Origin: an uncultured Prevotellaceae bacterium | GTDB lineage: Bacteria; Bacteroidota; Bacteroidia; Bacteroidales; Muribaculaceae | Length of the DNA stretch: 46,506 nt | Reading direction: 5' to 3' | Assembly: GCA_947165485.1 (NCBI GenBank) | Contig: CAMVAP010000023.1 | Location: 1-46,506 of the forward strand | Notes under the pieces: generated by a model | What the model was told of the DNA's origin: nothing | Databases searched by the model: none | What the model saw: the letters and a program-made list of their open reading frames with translations, nothing else | Position numbers and translations under genes: made by a program | Shown: positions 33,599 to 42,050 of the stretch, in pieces | Layout of the letters: every line of letters starts with the position of its first letter | How positions within the stretch are numbered: position 1 is the stretch's first letter

Positions 33599-34814
33599 GT
33601 CCATCACCTACCATACTCTTACCAACGGCTTGCGTCTCGTGCATGTCAATATGCCCACCCAGGTCGCTTGGTGCGGACTAGCCATCAATGCGGGCAGCCG
33701 TGACGAGATTGACGGCCACCACGGACTGGCCCACTTTGTTGAGCACACCATCTTTAAGGGTACCTCTCATCGCCGTGCATGGCACATCCTCAACCGCATG
33801 GAGCGCGTGGGTGGCGAACTCAATGCTTATACCACCAAGGAGGGCACCATGCTCTACTCGGTTTTCCCCAAGCAATATCTGGATCGTGCCGTCGATTTGC
33901 TGGCCGATCTTGTACAATGGTCGGTGTTCCCGCAGGACGAACTGGATCGGGAGCGTGATGTTGTCCTTGAAGAGGCCGCCAGTTATCGTGACACGCCCAG
34001 CGATGCCGTCTATGATGATTTTGAGGATTTCCTCTTTGCTGGCACCGAGCTGGGACACAATATTTTGGGTAAAAAAGAGGACTTGGAAAACCTCACCCGG
34101 GAGGATTGCCTGCGCTATCTCAAGACCCTCTATGTCCCCACCAACATGGCTTTCTTCTCGGTAGGACCCGAGAACCCTGAACGTGTTTTCCGCTTGGCTG
34201 AGAAATGTTTTGGCTCAATGAGCCACACCATGGCGCCTCGTCACCGCATGGTGCCTGCTGTCAACCCTTCATTTCACAAGGTCATCACCATCGGCACCCA
34301 TCAGGCTCACACTATCGTTGGGACTCGGGTGCCTGATATGAATCACCCGTTGCGCTATGCCTTGATGCTGCTGAACAACATCCTGGGTGGGCCGGGCATG
34401 AACTCATTGCTCAATGTCGAGTTGCGGGAACGCCGGGGCTATGTATATACCGTTGAATCCACTTTGAGCCTCCTCAGCGATTGCGGCTGGATGGAAATAT
34501 ACCTGGGCTGTGACCCCGACGATGTGCGCTCCAGTTTGCGGGTCATTGACCGCATCACGGCACGGCTGGCCCATGAGGTCTTACCTGAACGCAAGTTGGA
34601 AGCCTACAAGAAACAGTATTGTGGACAACTTGTCGTCGCTGCCGACAGTACCGAGTTCATGGCGATGCGTGCAGGACGGGGATTGCTGTACCACGGCAAG
34701 GTGGCCACCATCGATGACACGATTGCCAGCATCCAGGCGGTCACTCCACAGCAGATCCTGCAGGTCGCCGCTTTCCTGCAAGCCGATCGCTTGTCGTCCC
34801 TCACTTTCAAGTGA
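33597..34814 (+). CDS. M16 family zinc peptidase
   Basis: 405 aa. Inverted zinc motif HFVEH at 46-50, with the distal Glu in LEEAASYRDTPSD (about 126). The C-terminal half has the inactive M16 domain and GGPGMNSLLNVELRERRGYVY. No signal peptide, so it is likely cytoplasmic, processing small peptides. Single-subunit form about half the length of pitrilysin, like the mitochondrial-processing-peptidase type. Its start is embedded in the heptamer array after the S24 gene. Confidence 0.93.
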   Translation: MSITYHTLTNGLRLVHVNMPTQVAWCGLAINAGSRDEIDGHHGLAHFVEHTIFKGTSHRRAWHILNRMERVGGELNAYTTKEGTMLYSVFPKQYLDRAVDLLADLVQWSVFPQDELDRERDVVLEEAASYRDTPSDAVYDDFEDFLFAGTELGHNILGKKEDLENLTREDCLRYLKTLYVPTNMAFFSVGPENPERVFRLAEKCFGSMSHTMAPRHRMVPAVNPSFHKVITIGTHQAHTIVGTRVPDMNHPLRYALMLLNNILGGPGMNSLLNVELRERRGYVYTVESTLSLLSDCGWMEIYLGCDPDDVRSSLRVIDRITARLAHEVLPERKLEAYKKQYCGQLVVAADSTEFMAMRAGRGLLYHGKVATIDDTIASIQAVTPQQILQVAAFLQADRLSSLTFK

Positions 34815-34887
34815 TTTTTAATGGATAATGCTTGCACAATTTGGCAAGATGAACTACTTTCGTGACTTGAATAATGAACATCATCCA

Positions 34888-35826
34888 ATGAAGAAGATAT
34901 CTATCCTCATCCCGTGCTATAACGAGGAGAAATCGTTGCCGCTGCTCTATCCCGAGCTGGTGAAACTCATGGAGAGCCAGCCGGCCTATGACTGGGAACT
35001 CATGTTTGTCAACGATGGCAGCCGTGATGCTACGCTTGATGGGCTCAAGCGACTGCGTGCTCAAGACAACAGGGTCAACTATGTGGATCTGTCGCGCAAC
35101 TTTGGCAAGGAGGCGGCGATGCTTGCCGGGTTTGATTACGTCACGGGCGATTGCATGGTCATCATCGATGCCGACTTGCAGCACCCGCCCACGCTCATCC
35201 CCGAGATGATCCAGTGGTGGGAGCAGGGTTATGATGATGTCTATGCCAAGCGCCGGTCACGTGGCAAGGAGAGTTGGCTGCGCAAGCACCTGTCATTGCA
35301 GTTCTATAAGATATTGCAGAGCTCTTCACGCTTTGATGTCCTCCCGAACGTGGGTGACTTCCGCCTGCTCGACCGCAGCTGCATCAACGCCTTGAGAAAG
35401 ATGCGCGAGAGCGAGCGTTACACCAAGGGGATGTACAGCTGGATAGGCTTCAAGAAGAAGGATGTGGAATTTGAGCAGGGCGACCGTGTGGCAGGCGAGT
35501 CTTCCTGGAACTACAGGCAATTGTTCTCGTTTGCTATCGACGGCATCACCTCGTTTACCAATTTCCCCTTGCGTCTCTCCACCATCGTGGGATTTGTGGT
35601 GTCACTGTGCGCCTTTATCTACATGATCTATGTCTTCATCAAGGCGCTGGTGTGGGGCGATCCTGTCCAGGGCTATCCCACACTGGTCATCCTGATCCTT
35701 TTCTTGGGAGGCATTCAGCTCTTGTCGCTCGGTGTCATCGGCGAATACATCGGGCGTATCTACAACGAGACCAAGAACCGTCCCGACTATATCGTGCGTG
35801 AGTTCAACAACGAGAAAGTGGTATGA
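34888..35826 (+). CDS. GtrB/DPM1-like polyprenyl-phosphate glycosyltransferase (GT2)
   Basis: 312 aa from ATG 34888 (KKISILIPCYNEEKSLP); the frame extends to 34828 without likely coding value. GT2 motifs LFVNDGS, DADLQHPP, and GDFRLLDR, then two C-terminal transmembrane helices (STIVGFVVSLCAFIYMIYVF and LVILILFLGGIQLLSLGVIGEYIG). The family attaches a sugar from a nucleotide donor to undecaprenyl or dolichol phosphate. Its stop overlaps the next gene by ATGA, tying it to the DUF6056 membrane protein as donor to acceptor. Confidence 0.92.
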   Translation: MKKISILIPCYNEEKSLPLLYPELVKLMESQPAYDWELMFVNDGSRDATLDGLKRLRAQDNRVNYVDLSRNFGKEAAMLAGFDYVTGDCMVIIDADLQHPPTLIPEMIQWWEQGYDDVYAKRRSRGKESWLRKHLSLQFYKILQSSSRFDVLPNVGDFRLLDRSCINALRKMRESERYTKGMYSWIGFKKKDVEFEQGDRVAGESSWNYRQLFSFAIDGITSFTNFPLRLSTIVGFVVSLCAFIYMIYVFIKALVWGDPVQGYPTLVILILFLGGIQLLSLGVIGEYIGRIYNETKNRPDYIVREFNNEKVV

Positions 35827-37466
35827 CCCCGTCAGGCAACACATCATCGGCTCTTGCACGCCATCCGTTGCACGGTGTGGCCTATTGGCTGATGATGGCA
35901 GCTGGATGTGTCGCCTTCTTCATGATGAACCTCTACACCGTGCTCATGGAGGAGGATATGTTCCATGCCACTATCGAGGGTACTCATGGACAACCCATCA
36001 ATAGCCTGCTGGACGTGCTGCGCTCATGGTGGAACCATTATCTGGATTGCAATGGCCGTACCGCCAATCTGGTGGATTATCTCTTCAATGGGCTACTGGG
36101 TAAACCTGTGTTCAACGTCTGCAATGCCCTGGTGTTCGGCTTGATGGCGCATTTGTTGGTGCGGCTCAGCACGGGCCGTAACTCATTGACGGCACTTGCC
36201 GTTTTCTTCGTGTTTGTCATCGTCGCCATGCCGCTGCCGGGCGAGACGATGCTTTGGCTGGCTGGTAGCTGCAACTACATGTGGGCAGTGACAGCGGCAC
36301 TGGCTTTTACGGCCTATCTGCTCTGGCATCGCAATCCGTGTCCCGGGTGGTTGTGGGGGACAATCGTGTTTTTCCTGTCCTTTCTTGCAGGTGCCGGCAA
36401 CGAGGGTACGACCCTGGGCTTTGCAGCGGGACTGGTGCTTTATTACTTGTTCCATCGCGACCGTGTGGACCGTGCCGTGATCATCGCCCTGGCGGGATTC
36501 CTGATGGGCATATTGCTCTTGTTGAGCAGCCCGGGCACTTGGAACCGTGCGGCAGGTGAGGTGGGCGGCGACCTGGGCATGACGATATCATTTACCGACC
36601 ACTTCAAGCTGCTTTTCTCGCAGTCTGTTAAGTATATCGCTCCGGCATTTGCCATTGTCGCATGTCTGGCTTCGCTGTTCTCCAGCCGCTTGCGCAGCCG
36701 TTTGTTTGCCACGCCTTGGCCCTTGGTTTTTATGGCTCTACTGGGTTTTGTGCTGGTATTGGGCAAGGCTCAGGAAAGGCCTTACACGGCCTTTGCCGTT
36801 GCGGCTTTTGTCATCATGGCCATGGTGATTGACCTGCTGGCCGTGCGATGGCGGTGGCTGCGACCGCTGGCCATTGTGGCTAGCCTGGCGATCTGCGGCT
36901 ACAAGTATCCTTACCACTTGGCCACGATCAAGGCGTTCATGGCCCATTTCCAGAAGATTGAAACCCGCATCAGGAAAACGCCTTCGCGTCAAGTCATTCT
37001 CAAGTCCAGCCAGTTTGACGGCTACACCCGTTTCATGAAGTACTACTGGCTCGACTCGCACAATTACTTTATCTATGAGGAACCGTGGTGCATCCACTTC
37101 GACAAGGATAATATTCAGTTTGTCAACGATTCGGTTTATAACCGCTACCACGAGGGTCGCCTGCTCGACGGTGCCACTCCCGTGCCCTACACAACCTCTC
37201 ATCCCCACGATGTCGAGGCTGTCTTCAAGTTCTCTGGTCAAGACTATTATGCTGTGAAGATGGGTGCCGATACTGTTACAACAACCTATCAGTTTGCTCA
37301 GGTTGCCGATGCTGGCGGCAATTCGTTGCCTCCGGTTTACTATTATCCCATCCGCTATCAGGGGCATGAGTACTACATCTTCCCCTCCCTAGACAGCACC
37401 GTTGTCCACATCGAGTACCCTGCACTGGGCCTTGACCACCCCAACATCCGCCTCTCCCTGCGCTGA
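35823..37466 (+). CDS. DUF6056 family polytopic membrane protein (probable GT-C fold), copy 1
   Basis: 547 aa with about ten hydrophobic helices and a soluble C-terminal part (about 400-547). LMEEDMFHATIEG after the first helix has acidic residues where GT-C glycosyltransferases keep catalytic Asp/Glu; PGETMLWLAGSCNYMW and DSVYNRYHEGRLLDGA are shared with the two later copies. It is probably an integral membrane transferase using the sugar made by the overlapping GtrB-like gene. The GT-C assignment is inference from topology and motif position. Confidence 0.75.
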   Translation: MTPSGNTSSALARHPLHGVAYWLMMAAGCVAFFMMNLYTVLMEEDMFHATIEGTHGQPINSLLDVLRSWWNHYLDCNGRTANLVDYLFNGLLGKPVFNVCNALVFGLMAHLLVRLSTGRNSLTALAVFFVFVIVAMPLPGETMLWLAGSCNYMWAVTAALAFTAYLLWHRNPCPGWLWGTIVFFLSFLAGAGNEGTTLGFAAGLVLYYLFHRDRVDRAVIIALAGFLMGILLLLSSPGTWNRAAGEVGGDLGMTISFTDHFKLLFSQSVKYIAPAFAIVACLASLFSSRLRSRLFATPWPLVFMALLGFVLVLGKAQERPYTAFAVAAFVIMAMVIDLLAVRWRWLRPLAIVASLAICGYKYPYHLATIKAFMAHFQKIETRIRKTPSRQVILKSSQFDGYTRFMKYYWLDSHNYFIYEEPWCIHFDKDNIQFVNDSVYNRYHEGRLLDGATPVPYTTSHPHDVEAVFKFSGQDYYAVKMGADTVTTTYQFAQVADAGGNSLPPVYYYPIRYQGHEYYIFPSLDSTVVHIEYPALGLDHPNIRLSLR

Positions 37467-37516
37467 TTCAGCCACCGGGGGGGTGGAGCAACCCAAGCAC
37501 AATTTTTGTCAAAAAA

Positions 37517-37548
37517 TTTGCAGGGTTGTGGCAAATGGTGTAATTTCG
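37517..37548 (+). promoter_or_regulatory. Promoter of frr
   Basis: TTTG at 37517-37520, 20 bases, TAATTTCG at 37541-37548 (last base pair of consensus altered); ATG at 37597. Confidence 0.65.
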
Positions 37549-37596
37549 TGACCATTAAAATAACAACTTAACACAATAACTATAAAACTGAACATT

Positions 37597-38157
37597 ATGA
37601 ACGACGTGAAATTCTATCTCGACGCTGCTGAGAAGAAAATGCAGGAAGCCGTTGATTTCCTCGATGACACCCTGGCACACATCCGTGCCGGTAAGGCCAA
37701 TGTCAAGATCCTGGACGGCATCCGCGTGAACTACTATGGCAGTCCTGTCCCCATCGATAATGTGGCCAACGTGAGCACCCCCGACCAGCGCACCATCGCT
37801 ATCATGCCCTGGGAGCGCAACATGATCGGCACCATCGAGAAGGCAATTATCGACAGCAATGTCGGCATCATGCCCATCAACAATGGTGAGGTGATCCGAC
37901 TCAACATCCCGCCTCTGACTGAGGAACGACGCAAGCTGCTCGTTAAGGACTCCAAGGCCGAGAGCGAGAAGGCTCGCGTGAGCATCCGCAACGCTCGCCG
38001 TGAGGCTATTGAGGGCCTCAAGAAGGCCGTCAAGGAGGGCATGAGCGAGGACGTTAGCAAGGATGGTGAGGATAAGGTGCAGAAGATTCATGACAAGTTC
38101 ATGAAGAAGATTGACGAGCTCTTTGCTGCCAAGGAGAAGGAAATTCTCACGGTTTAA
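37597..38157 (+). CDS. frr: Ribosome recycling factor
   Basis: 186 aa, standard length. AHIRAGKANVKILDGIRVNYYG and ANVSTPDQRTIAIMPWE, with NIPPLTEERRKLLVK in the second half, identify RRF, which splits post-termination ribosomes with EF-G. A core gene inserted between membrane glycosyltransferase-like genes, with its own promoter. Confidence 0.97.
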   Translation: MNDVKFYLDAAEKKMQEAVDFLDDTLAHIRAGKANVKILDGIRVNYYGSPVPIDNVANVSTPDQRTIAIMPWERNMIGTIEKAIIDSNVGIMPINNGEVIRLNIPPLTEERRKLLVKDSKAESEKARVSIRNARREAIEGLKKAVKEGMSEDVSKDGEDKVQKIHDKFMKKIDELFAAKEKEILTV

Positions 38158-38189
38158 CCCGTCGCTTTAGGCATATCAATCCCATTGGT

Positions 38190-38217
38190 GCTGTTGCAGG
38201 CGTGGTTTTGCAACAGC
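38190..38217 (+). terminator. Hairpin after frr (possible weak terminator)
   Basis: GCTGTTGC 38190-38197 pairs with GCAACAGC 38210-38217 around a 12-base loop; no strong T-tract follows, so it could be an attenuator or simple processing stem. Confidence 0.35.
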
Positions 38218-38226
38218 CTCTTGTGT

Positions 38227-39963
38227 ATGGATTTTTCTGACTTCTTGAAATCGTCGCGCACTGGTCGCTGGCATGAGATCGCCTACTGGGGACTCTTGCT
38301 CGTGGCTTGTGTCACGTTCTATGTGATGAACTGCTTGACGCCTTTCAAGGAGGATGATATGCTCCACTCATTGGTCATCGGTGAGTTGACCCACGTCAAT
38401 CATGTCGGGGATCTGTTGCGCTCTTACTGGAACAAGTATTTCATACTCAATGGGCGATCGTCCGACATGCTGGCCGAGCTCTTTTGTGGCCTGCTGGGAA
38501 AACCTGTGTTCAATATTTGCAATGCGGTCATGTTCGGCCTGCTGGCTCATGTGATCAGCCTTCTGGCAACAGGACATCGCTCGCTGTTGGCTCAAGTAAT
38601 GCTCTATGCCTGCCTGGGCACCTGTTACCCTGTTCCGGGGGAAACCTTGCTGTGGTTGGCTGGCAGTTGTAACTACCTGTGGACCATTACGGGAACGCTG
38701 CTGGTGCTGCGTTTCTTGCACCGTCACCGCGACTGGCAGCTAAGGCGCTGGCAACTGCTGCTGGTCATGCTGGGGGCTTTTATCGCTGGAGCGGGCAATG
38801 AAGCCATGTCGTTTGCGTTTATGGCCGCCTGTGCGGCGTTCTACCTTTTCCACCGCAATCAGCTGGATCGCACCGTCGTGTTGGTCTTGGTTTGCTATGG
38901 GTTGGGTGCGTTGATGATTCTGTGCTCTCCTGCCGCATGGCACCGCGCGGCTGGCGGCATCGTTGTGGACTTGCCGGTCAAGGAACTCCTCATGAGCCGT
39001 TTCTACATCGTCGGCGAGAAGATGGTGCGCTATGCAGTCCCCGTGCTGGCGTGGGGCATCGGCTTTGGCGTGTTGTTGTGCAAGGGCTTTAAGGTCATCG
39101 CCAGCAGCTGCTGGACCTATCTCTTGATATTCACCACGTTATTGATGCTGGCCCTGGGAATGATGACCGATCGCCCTTATGCCCCACTGGCTACCGTTTC
39201 ACTGGTGATCGTGATCATCGCGGTTCATGTGTTGACACGCAGGCTATGGCCGCTGCGGGCACTGGCCATTGTGGCGGCAATGGTGCTGGCTGTGCTCACG
39301 AGTGCGAGGGGTATTACCGTCCTGCGGGAATACAAGGCATTTGAGGACAAGGTTATCAGCGAGGTGCGTTCAGCACCCCTGCAGGTCGTTTTACCCGAGA
39401 GTCATTTTGCTACCTATAGCAGGTTCCTGTACCCCTTACATTTCAAGTCCGACTTCTATTTCACCAATGAGTACATCTGGAAGGCCTATTTTGATAAGGA
39501 GAATCTGCAGTTTGTCAACGACTCGGTATATCACCGTTTCCATCATCAACGTTTGCTCGATGGTGCGGTACCCATGCCATTCAAGGGGAACCACCCGTCA
39601 ATAGCTGGCGCGGCGATGGCCGTGCCGGGGCAGAATTATATGATTGTGCCTCTACGGGAGGACACGGTGCCTACCACCTATCAGGTGGGCATGGCCTTGT
39701 GGAGCACCTCTTCCGACAACCTGACCGAGCAGGAGCGCGAGTACCGCCGTAGCCACGCCATGCAGAGTAGTGGCAATCCTTTTGGCTATTATCCCCTGCG
39801 TTATCAAGGCAAGGTGCTGCTTGTGCTGCCATTGCCCGAGAATCGCGATTCGTGTCTGGTCGTCCCCATGCACTATCGTGATGAGAACGAGATGCGCCTT
39901 TACCGCACGGCTCCCAATCCGCCCGAGTTTGACAATAAATCCCCTCGTGGCGCTAATGGATGA
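38227..39963 (+). CDS. DUF6056 family polytopic membrane protein, copy 2
   Basis: 578 aa from ATG 38227; an upstream extension to 38185 is not needed. First luminal motif TPFKEDDMLHSLVIGE, then PGETLLWLAGSCNYLW and DSVYHRFHHQRLLDGA. About ten hydrophobic helices followed by a soluble C-terminal domain. Next gene overlaps by ATGA. Same family as 35823 and 39960, but the N-terminus begins YWGLLLVACVTFYVMNCLT, shared most closely with the third copy, suggesting those two diverged last. Confidence 0.75.
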   Translation: MDFSDFLKSSRTGRWHEIAYWGLLLVACVTFYVMNCLTPFKEDDMLHSLVIGELTHVNHVGDLLRSYWNKYFILNGRSSDMLAELFCGLLGKPVFNICNAVMFGLLAHVISLLATGHRSLLAQVMLYACLGTCYPVPGETLLWLAGSCNYLWTITGTLLVLRFLHRHRDWQLRRWQLLLVMLGAFIAGAGNEAMSFAFMAACAAFYLFHRNQLDRTVVLVLVCYGLGALMILCSPAAWHRAAGGIVVDLPVKELLMSRFYIVGEKMVRYAVPVLAWGIGFGVLLCKGFKVIASSCWTYLLIFTTLLMLALGMMTDRPYAPLATVSLVIVIIAVHVLTRRLWPLRALAIVAAMVLAVLTSARGITVLREYKAFEDKVISEVRSAPLQVVLPESHFATYSRFLYPLHFKSDFYFTNEYIWKAYFDKENLQFVNDSVYHRFHHQRLLDGAVPMPFKGNHPSIAGAAMAVPGQNYMIVPLREDTVPTTYQVGMALWSTSSDNLTEQEREYRRSHAMQSSGNPFGYYPLRYQGKVLLVLPLPENRDSCLVVPMHYRDENEMRLYRTAPNPPEFDNKSPRGANG

Positions 39964-41702
39964 TGATCATGCAAGGCAAACCATCATATCGGCTCTCTTA
40001 CCTGTTCAATAACCGCCGTTGGCACGATGTTGCCTATTGGGGCCTGTTGTTGGTGGCCGGCGTCACATTCTACGTGATGAACTGCCTGACTACCCTCAAG
40101 GAGGATGACATGGCCTTCTCCCTTATTGAGGGCGTGTGGCGGCCTGTCACCTCTCTGCTCGACTTGTTGCACTCTCATGTCAACCTCTATAAGCACGCCA
40201 ACGGACGCACGGCCAATCTTGTGGCGGCCCTCTTTTGCGCCCTCTTGGGAAAAGGTTTCTTTAATGTCGTCAATACGCTGGTATTCGCGCTATTGGCCCA
40301 CTTGCTCAGCTTGTTGAGCACGGGGCGGCGCTCATTGCTGGCGCTGGCGATGTTTCTGGTGGCAATAGGCACTTGTTACCCCGTCCCGGGCGAGACGATG
40401 TTGTGGCTCGACGGCAGTTGCAACTACATGTGGGCCATCACCCTGTCATTGCTGCTCATTCGTTACCTGCAAGTAACTAACCCTGCCCGTGTAGGGTGGG
40501 GAAGGGGACTGTTGCTGGTAGTGGCATCAGTTGTGGCAGGTAGCTTCAACGAGGCTACTTCATTTGGTGTTTTTATGGGCCTGTGTCTATATTGTGCAGT
40601 GAGCCGTGATCGGCTCAATGCCAGGGCTTTGCTGGTGCTGTTCGGCTATCTGCTGGGCATCTTGGTGATTGCTTTGTCACCTGGGGCGTGGCAGCGTGCA
40701 GCCGACGGTGGCATCTCTGTCAACATGGGGATGGCCGACTTGCTGCACAGCCGCTGGTTCATCTTCAGCGAAAAGATGATGCGCTTTTACCTCCCCATTG
40801 CGGCGGCTCTTGTGGGTGTCGTTGCGATAGCTATGAGACGTGGCGCTGCTGTCTTGCACTGCGTTTGGACCTATATCTTCCTTGCACTCGCAATAGTGAT
40901 GTTCGCCTTGGGGCAGTCCGGTGAGCGGGCTTATGCGCCATTGTGCACCGTTGCCTTGCTGATTGTCATGATGGCTGCTCACTGGGTGTTGAAGCGGCTG
41001 CCGTGGTGCCGCCTGGCCGCGATAGTTTTGTGCCTGGGGCTGGCAGGATTTACTGCTACTCGCGGGGTCGCGGAGTTGAAGCGCTACAAGGCCTATGACG
41101 ACCGTGCGGTGAGCGAGATCGTCGCCTCTCCCGATCAAGCCGTGTTGCGGCAGCGTGTCTATGATGGGTACAGCCGTTTCATCAAGCCCATGAACTTCAT
41201 CTCATCCAGTTTCTTTGCCCACGAGGTGATCTATCGGGCCTACTTCGGTAAGAAGAATGTGCAGTTTGTCAGCGATTCGGTCTATGTGCGTTACTATCAG
41301 GGTCGGTTGCTCGATGGGGCCTGCCTGCATGGAACGGGTGCACAGGATTCCAGCCATCCCTCACTCATCGGCAACGTGTACTTCTTTGATGACCAGCAAT
41401 ACATAGCCATTGAGTTCACGGCAGATGCAATGCCCTGCAGCTCCCAGACCGCACAATTCCATGAGAAAAATGATATCATCGTCAAGCGTGGAAGCCCCAC
41501 GTCCCTGGAAGCGGAAGAACAGCAGCGGCGGCGCGACTACGGCATCACCATCGACTATGATCCCGCCGGCTTCTACCCCCTGGAGTATCAAGGGAAATGC
41601 TATCTCATCTGCAAGGCTCCCGATGCCATGGTCGGCAGTGTGGTCTTCCCCTTGTCGCTCACCCCTGGCGGTGAGGTGATCAACATCGAGGTAAAACTGT
41701 AA
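39960..41702 (+). CDS. DUF6056 family polytopic membrane protein, copy 3
   Basis: 580 aa; starts within ATGATGATCATG overlapping the preceding stop, so 39960, 39963 or 39969 may be used. AYWGLLLVAGVTFYVMNCLTT and LKEDDMAFSLIEGV at the N-terminus, PGETMLWLDGSCNYMW, SDSVYVRYYQGRLLDGA. LDGS replaces the LAGS of the other copies. Topology as in copies 1 and 2. Last gene of the cluster before tRNA-Lys. Confidence 0.75.
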   Translation: MMIMQGKPSYRLSYLFNNRRWHDVAYWGLLLVAGVTFYVMNCLTTLKEDDMAFSLIEGVWRPVTSLLDLLHSHVNLYKHANGRTANLVAALFCALLGKGFFNVVNTLVFALLAHLLSLLSTGRRSLLALAMFLVAIGTCYPVPGETMLWLDGSCNYMWAITLSLLLIRYLQVTNPARVGWGRGLLLVVASVVAGSFNEATSFGVFMGLCLYCAVSRDRLNARALLVLFGYLLGILVIALSPGAWQRAADGGISVNMGMADLLHSRWFIFSEKMMRFYLPIAAALVGVVAIAMRRGAAVLHCVWTYIFLALAIVMFALGQSGERAYAPLCTVALLIVMMAAHWVLKRLPWCRLAAIVLCLGLAGFTATRGVAELKRYKAYDDRAVSEIVASPDQAVLRQRVYDGYSRFIKPMNFISSSFFAHEVIYRAYFGKKNVQFVSDSVYVRYYQGRLLDGACLHGTGAQDSSHPSLIGNVYFFDDQQYIAIEFTADAMPCSSQTAQFHEKNDIIVKRGSPTSLEAEEQQRRRDYGITIDYDPAGFYPLEYQGKCYLICKAPDAMVGSVVFPLSLTPGGEVINIEVKL

Positions 41703-41782
41703 TCCACAGCGCCCTTTCATGTCATGTCATGGGGCATTTCATGTTGATTTTATCGAGTGTTTCTTGAAAAAACTAAGAAAAA

Positions 41783-41814
41783 TTTGGCGGGTATGGAAAA
41801 AAGCTATACCTTTG
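41783..41814 (+). promoter_or_regulatory. Promoter of tRNA-Lys
   Basis: TTTG at 41783-41786 within AATTTGG, 20 bases, TACCTTTG at 41807-41814. The mature tRNA starts at 41830. Confidence 0.7.
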
Positions 41815-41829
41815 CACCGCTTTTTGGGA

Positions 41830-41902
41830 GATTCGCTAGCTCAGCAGGTAGAGCACATCCCTTTTAAGGATGGGGTCGTGGGTTCGAGCCCCACGCGAAT
41901 CA
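41830..41902 (+). tRNA. tRNA-Lys (anticodon TTT)
   Basis: 73 bases. Acceptor GATTCGC pairs with GCGAATC, discriminator A at 41902; anticodon arm CATCC-CTTTTAA-GGATG with TTT; T arm GTGGG-TTCGAGC-CCCAC. CCA is not encoded. A clear terminator follows. Confidence 0.95.
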
Positions 41903-41911
41903 CTCAGTGTG

Positions 41912-41954
41912 ATAACGCAGCCGCCATCAACTGGCACAGCTGCGTTATTTTTTT
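41912..41954 (+). terminator. Terminator of tRNA-Lys
   Basis: ATAACGCAGC 41912-41921 pairs with GCTGCGTTAT 41939-41948, followed by a run of T. Confidence 0.85.
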
Positions 41955-41972
41955 CTCGTGTGGATAATAAAC

Positions 41973-42005
41973 AACGGAGCCCTGGCGACAAGCTAGGGCT
42001 CCGTT
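41973..42005. terminator. Terminator of the CotH gene (minus strand side)
   Basis: AACGGAGCCCT 41973-41983 pairs with AGGGCTCCGTT 41995-42005; it lies between the tRNA terminator and the 3' end of the minus-strand CotH gene. Confidence 0.6.
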
Positions 42006-42050
42006 ATAAATGTCACGGTGTTCTACTCAATTGAGTACCGTCACCGTTTA

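Noticed and set aside
41719..41967. 82-codon frame across tRNA-Lys
   Set aside because: It covers the tRNA, its promoter and terminator.
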